From the NCBI GenBank assembly GCA_035650475.1, contig DASRHP010000009.1, forward strand, positions 238,545 to 302,544: a stretch of DNA of 64,000 nt. The letters run 5' to 3'. Both the position numbers and the translations under genes were made by a program. Shown piece after piece: positions 60,248 through 64,000 of the stretch. The stretch is from Candidatus Binataceae bacterium (GTDB taxonomy: Bacteria > Desulfobacterota > Binatia > Binatales > Binataceae). Each line of letters opens with the position of its first letter. Positions within the stretch are counted from its first letter, which is position 1. The notes under the pieces are model-generated. The model did no database searches. It was not told where the DNA came from and was given only the letters and a program-made list of their open reading frames with translations.

Positions 60248-61966
60248 GTGAATCCGCAGAAGAGCCGGCGCTTCGCGCTTGCGCTACTGCTTGGTGCGAC
60301 GCTCGCGCTGGGCGCGGTGGCCGGATGCCGGGTTGAGCGGCCGTCCAATCAGCACGAACGCGAGCAGATTCTCTACTCCGCGACCACCAGCGACCCGCGC
60401 ACGTTCAATCCCATCCTGGTCACCGACTCGGCCTCGGGCGACGCCGTCGGCAACCTGTTCGAGGGGTTGGTCAGGATTAATCCGTTGACCAATCTGCCCG
60501 AGCCAGGCCTGGCCGAGAGCTGGCAGGTCAGTGAGGGCGGCAAAGTGGTGACCTTCCATCTGCGTCACGGCCTAAAATGGTCGGACGGCCGGCCGCTGAC
60601 CGCGCACGACGTGGTCTTCACGATGCGCGTGATCTACGACCCGCACGTGCCCAACAGTGTCCGGCCGACGCTGCTGGTGGACGGCAAGCCGATCAAGGTC
60701 GAAGCGCTGGACGATTACACCGTGCGGATGGCGATGCCGCGGCCGTTTGCGCCGCTGCTCTACTCGATTGGCTTCGACATCATCCCGGCGCACGTGCTCG
60801 GGCCGGCCTTTGAGGCCGGCCGCTTCAACCAGGCCTGGAGTATCGACACGCCGCCGTCAAAGTTGGTCGGCCAGGGGCCGTACCGGATGACGCAGTACGT
60901 GCAGAGCCAGTACGTGCGCTTCGCGCGCAATCCGGATTACTGGATGCGCGACGAAAACGGGCGGCCGCTGCCGCGGCTGAACGGCCAGACCCTGCTCATC
61001 GTGCAGGATCAGAACGCCGCCTACCTGCGCTTTCTCTCCGGCCAGATCGATGTTTACACGCCGCGGCCCGAGGAGGTCGTCGATCTGCGCGAGCGCCAGA
61101 AGCGGCTCGGCATTACGCTCAAGCGGATCGGCATCGATACCGGTTCGCTGTTCTTCGCCTTCAATCGCAATCCGCGCCACTACATCCACAATGGCGTCGT
61201 CGATCCGCGCTACCGCTGGTTCACCGACATCCGCTTCATGCGTGCGCTCGCCCATGCGGTGGACAAGCAAGGGATGATCAACCTGTGCTTCCACGGGCTC
61301 GCGGTGCCGGCAGTCTCCGATGTCTCACCCGCCAACAAGGTCTTTCATAATCCCAATCTCAAGGATTACGACTACGACCTGAAGGAAGCGGCCGGGATTC
61401 TCGAGGCCGCGGGCTACCACCTGATCAGGCCCGGCGTGCGGGTCGATCCGCAGGGCCACCGGCTCGAGTTCAACCTTACCACCAACACCGGGGTCAACGT
61501 GCGCGACCAGATGTGTGCGATCTTCAAGCAGGACCTCGCCAGCCTCGGCATCAAGGTTAACTACCGCCCGCTGGAGTTCACCACCCTGGTCGAGAAGCTC
61601 GACTCGAACTACGACTGGGATGCGGTGCTGATCGGTTTCGGCGGCGGCGGCGTCGAGCCGAACAACGCGGCCAACTTCCTGCGCTCGTCCGGCAATCTGC
61701 ATCTGTGGTATCCGCACGAGCCCCAGCCGGCGACCCCATGGGAAGCCGAAATCGACCGCCTGCTGGATGAGGGCACGACGGTGATGGATCCGCTCAAGCG
61801 CGCGCCTTACTACTGGCGCATCCAGCAGATCCTGCACGACGAGCTGCCGATCATCGAAACCGTGCGCCAGGTGCATTACCAGGCGTGGAAGAATTCGCTG
61901 CGCAACTTCCAGCCCACCGTCTGGGGCTTCTACAAGCCCGAGTGGATCGAGTTCACGCCCGACTGA
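60248..61966 (+). CDS. peptide/nickel-type ABC transporter substrate-binding lipoprotein
   Basis: 572 residues. Lipobox AVAGC near residue 27. SBP family 5 features: DPRTFNPILVTDSASGDAVGNLFEGL, the LKWSDGRPLTAHDVVFTMRVIYDP domain and the C-terminal WRIQQILHDELPIIETV. Binds an oligopeptide or related solute at the periplasmic face. GTG start at 60248, ten bases after the LolB-like stop; two permease genes follow. Confidence 0.92.
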   Translation: MNPQKSRRFALALLLGATLALGAVAGCRVERPSNQHEREQILYSATTSDPRTFNPILVTDSASGDAVGNLFEGLVRINPLTNLPEPGLAESWQVSEGGKVVTFHLRHGLKWSDGRPLTAHDVVFTMRVIYDPHVPNSVRPTLLVDGKPIKVEALDDYTVRMAMPRPFAPLLYSIGFDIIPAHVLGPAFEAGRFNQAWSIDTPPSKLVGQGPYRMTQYVQSQYVRFARNPDYWMRDENGRPLPRLNGQTLLIVQDQNAAYLRFLSGQIDVYTPRPEEVVDLRERQKRLGITLKRIGIDTGSLFFAFNRNPRHYIHNGVVDPRYRWFTDIRFMRALAHAVDKQGMINLCFHGLAVPAVSDVSPANKVFHNPNLKDYDYDLKEAAGILEAAGYHLIRPGVRVDPQGHRLEFNLTTNTGVNVRDQMCAIFKQDLASLGIKVNYRPLEFTTLVEKLDSNYDWDAVLIGFGGGGVEPNNAANFLRSSGNLHLWYPHEPQPATPWEAEIDRLLDEGTTVMDPLKRAPYYWRIQQILHDELPIIETVRQVHYQAWKNSLRNFQPTVWGFYKPEWIEFTPD

Positions 61967-61980
61967 GCGCGCGCGGCCCG

Positions 61981-62961
61981 ATGGCTAATTTCCTGGTCAA
62001 GCGTCTGCTCAACATGATCCCGCTGATCATCGGGATCACCTTCCTGTCGTTCCTCGTGATGTCGCTGGTGCCGGGCAACTTTCTTTCCTCGCTCAAGCTC
62101 AACCCGTCGATCTCGCCCGAAGTGATTCGCCAGATGGAGGCGCAGTTTGGCCTGGACCAGCCCCTGATGGTGCGCTACGGCAAGTGGCTCTGGCAGGTGC
62201 TCCATCTCAACCTCGGAGTCTCGCTGACCTACCGCGTTAACGTGACCTCACTCATTGCCGCGCGCGCGCTCAATACGGTGATTCTCGCCGCCGCTAGCAT
62301 GCTGTTCGCCTGGCTGGTGGCGATTCCCATCGGGATCGTGGTCGCGGTCAGACAAAACTCGATCTGGGACCGGGTGCTGTCGTTCCTCGCGTTCTTCGGG
62401 ATGTCGGTGCCGAATTTCTTCCTTGCCTTCCTGATGATGTATCTGGCGCTGCGCACGGGATGGTTCCCGGTGGGCGGCACTTACTCGGTCTATTACTCGA
62501 GCCTCGGCGAATGGGGCCGTTTAGCCGACCGCCTCAACCATCTCATTCTGCCCGTGCTGGTGCTGGGCACGGCCGGGATGGCGTCGTTGATGCGGCTGAT
62601 GCGCTCGCAGATCCTGGAGATCAAGAACTCCGAGTTCGTCCGCACGGCGCGTGCCAAGGGGCTGTCCGAGCGGGTGGTAATCTACAAGCACGTGCTGCGC
62701 AACGCGCTCAACCCGTTTGTCACGCTGGCCGGCTACGGGCTCGCCGACCTGCTGGGCGGCGCGGCGCTGGTCGAGGCGGTGATGAATCTCCAGGGGCTGG
62801 GACTGCTGCTGCTCGACGCCGTGCGCTCGCTCGACATCTACCTGGTGATGGGCTCGGTGCTGATGGGCACGGTGCTGCTGCTGGTGGGCAACCTGCTGGC
62901 CGATATCGCGCTGGTCGCGGTCGATCCGCGCGTCGATTTTTCCTCGCTCAGTGCGGAGTGA
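61981..62961 (+). CDS. peptide ABC transporter permease, DppB type
   Basis: 326 residues, six TM helices. ANFLVKRLLNMIPLIIGITFLSFL at the start and the EAA-like cytoplasmic loop (EFVRTARAKGLSERVVIYKHVLRNALNP) are diagnostic for DppB. ATG 61981 is 15 bases after the binding-protein stop. Its TGA overlaps the next ATG by one base. Confidence 0.94.
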   Translation: MANFLVKRLLNMIPLIIGITFLSFLVMSLVPGNFLSSLKLNPSISPEVIRQMEAQFGLDQPLMVRYGKWLWQVLHLNLGVSLTYRVNVTSLIAARALNTVILAAASMLFAWLVAIPIGIVVAVRQNSIWDRVLSFLAFFGMSVPNFFLAFLMMYLALRTGWFPVGGTYSVYYSSLGEWGRLADRLNHLILPVLVLGTAGMASLMRLMRSQILEIKNSEFVRTARAKGLSERVVIYKHVLRNALNPFVTLAGYGLADLLGGAALVEAVMNLQGLGLLLLDAVRSLDIYLVMGSVLMGTVLLLVGNLLADIALVAVDPRVDFSSLSAE

Positions 62962-64000
62962 TGATGACGGCGGAACCGGCGACAATTGCCGCAACCCGCG
63001 GCGCCGACGGCGAGCCGGCCGCGCGCCCGTCGCGCGTGCGCGCCTTTGGCGCCGCGCTCGCGCGCGAGTGGCGGCTTGCGCCGTGGGTGGTGCGGCTGTC
63101 GGTAATCTGCCTGCTGCTGTTTTATTTCCTCGCCGCCGCCTCGCCGTTCGTCGCGCCCTACGACCCGACGCAGCAGTACCGCAACCTGCCCGATTGCCCG
63201 CCGATGCGGCTGCATCCAGCGCCGCCCGCCGAGTGGCGGCGCGGCTTCTTTTTTGCCTATCCGATGCGGATGGTGGATTCGGAGGCGCGGATTTTCGCAC
63301 CCGACCGCACGCGCAAGACCTACGTGCGCCTGTTCCATCGCGGCCACCTGTTCACCACCGATTCGGCGGCCGAGCCGGTTTTCCTGATGGGCAGCGACGG
63401 GCTCGGCCGCGATCTGTTCTCGCGCATCGTGTACGGCGCGCGCGTCAGCATGTGCGTGGGACTGATCGGCGTCGCCATCAGCTTCTCGCTCGGTATCGCG
63501 GTCGGCGCGTTCTCGGGCTATGTCGGCGGGCTGGCCGACAACCTGATCATGCGCTGGTCGGAGATCGAGATGTCGCTGCCGTCGTTCTACTTTCTGCTCG
63601 CGCTGGCGGCGGTGATCCCCTCGGGCGTAAGCACGGTGATGACGTTCTTCATGATCGTAGCGATCATGAGCTTCATCAGTTGGGCCGGCTTCGCGCGGAT
63701 TATCCGCGGGATGGCTGCCTCGGTGCGCTCGCGTCCCTACGTCGAGGCGGCGCGCGCGCTCGGCGCCTCGCGCCGGAGGGTGCTCCTCCACCACGTTATT
63801 CCGTCGGTGCTCGGCTACGCGATCGTCGCCGCGACGCTTTCGATCCCCGGTTTCATCCTGGGCGAGAGCGCGCTCTCGCTGCTCGGCCTGGGAATCCAGG
63901 AGCCAGCGGCGAGTTGGGGTAATCTGCTCGCCCAGGCGCAGGACGTGCAAAGTCTGGCGCGCTACCCGTGGATTCTCATCCCGGGCGTGTTCATCTTCCT
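62961..64000 (+). CDS. peptide ABC transporter permease, DppC type, cut by the window end
   Basis: Open from the ATG at 62961 to base 64000 without a stop, at least 346 codons. One TM helix near residue 45-70 precedes a periplasmic loop of about 75 residues (longer than in E. coli DppC, with FFFAYPMRM and VFLMGSDGLGRDLFSRIVYGARVS). The membrane bundle with the EAA loop (PYVEAARALGASRRRVLLHHVIPSV) and the family end SLLGLGIQEPAASWGN follow. Start overlaps the DppB stop (TGATG) with GGAG upstream. The ATP-binding subunits should follow beyond the window. Confidence 0.93.
   Translation, partial: MMTAEPATIAATRGADGEPAARPSRVRAFGAALAREWRLAPWVVRLSVICLLLFYFLAAASPFVAPYDPTQQYRNLPDCPPMRLHPAPPAEWRRGFFFAYPMRMVDSEARIFAPDRTRKTYVRLFHRGHLFTTDSAAEPVFLMGSDGLGRDLFSRIVYGARVSMCVGLIGVAISFSLGIAVGAFSGYVGGLADNLIMRWSEIEMSLPSFYFLLALAAVIPSGVSTVMTFFMIVAIMSFISWAGFARIIRGMAASVRSRPYVEAARALGASRRRVLLHHVIPSVLGYAIVAATLSIPGFILGESALSLLGLGIQEPAASWGNLLAQAQDVQSLARYPWILIPGVFIF

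Overview
The window is a GC-rich (about two thirds G+C by eye), densely packed bacterial chromosome segment with Gram-negative features: lipoproteins with lipoboxes, an RND-type exporter, ExbB/ExbD, a LolB-like protein and a lytic transglycosylase. It contains no rRNA, tRNA, CRISPR array, transposase or phage gene that I can see. The gene mix (DUF1800/DUF1501 pair, class-I-like PHA synthase, DUF3108 protein, LUD operon, HpnN/MMPL-type RND permease, many SDRs, orphan CbbQ-type ATPase) fits an uncultured deltaproteobacterial-type lineage such as Candidatus Binatota. That placement is inference from gene content and style; no marker was phylogenetically tested.

Layout. 0-9 kb: a DciA-like replication protein, two tandem paralogous small secreted proteins, a DUF1800-DUF1501 pair, a lipoprotein, a small secreted protein, and a divergent HEAT-repeat/DUF3108 pair. 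8.5-14 kb: an HCCA-isomerase-like DsbA-fold protein, thpR, recA, a DEAD-box helicase, a LOG-family protein and an unknown tail-anchored protein. 14.4-18.6 kb (minus strand): a large RND permease behind a zinc-ribbon/TPR membrane protein that carries a duplicated, unnamed C-terminal domain. 18.9-22.9 kb: a glutathione transferase, an APH-fold phosphotransferase, a PHA synthase and a small coiled-coil protein. 23.2-28.7 kb (minus strand): queG, a DUF2585 protein, a SirB1-family protein and lutB-lutC-lutA. 28.8-30.1 kb: an A-type Fe-S carrier and a FabG-like reductase; a lytic transglycosylase follows on the minus strand. 32.3-39.1 kb (plus strand): an orphan citramalate-synthase regulatory domain, a DCC protein, cysS, a CbbQ/NirQ ATPase, threonine aldolase, an SDR and an APC permease.

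39-43.5 kb (minus strand) holds a small TM protein, a DUF992 protein and an ExbB-ExbD-ExbD-VWA operon. Its VWA protein has a TonB-like SxxxH transmembrane anchor, and I consider this the most interesting system in the window. 43.8-46.4 kb: an SDR, a low-molecular-weight phosphatase, a CoA-binding protein and a Nudix hydrolase. 46.6-54.7 kb looks like a surface-glycan module flanked by AT-rich spacers: a GNAT, a FemAB-like protein, a PNPOx-family protein, two sulfotransferases, a GT4-GT2 fusion and a methyltransferase. 54.9-57.4 kb: an APC permease translationally coupled to a class V aminotransferase. 57.6-64 kb: a TPR lipoprotein, a LolB-like lipoprotein, then a peptide-type ABC importer (binding protein, DppB, DppC). 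The last gene runs off the window edge.

Non-ATG starts (GTG, TTG) are common and are marked where the reading frame or a ribosome site decides them.
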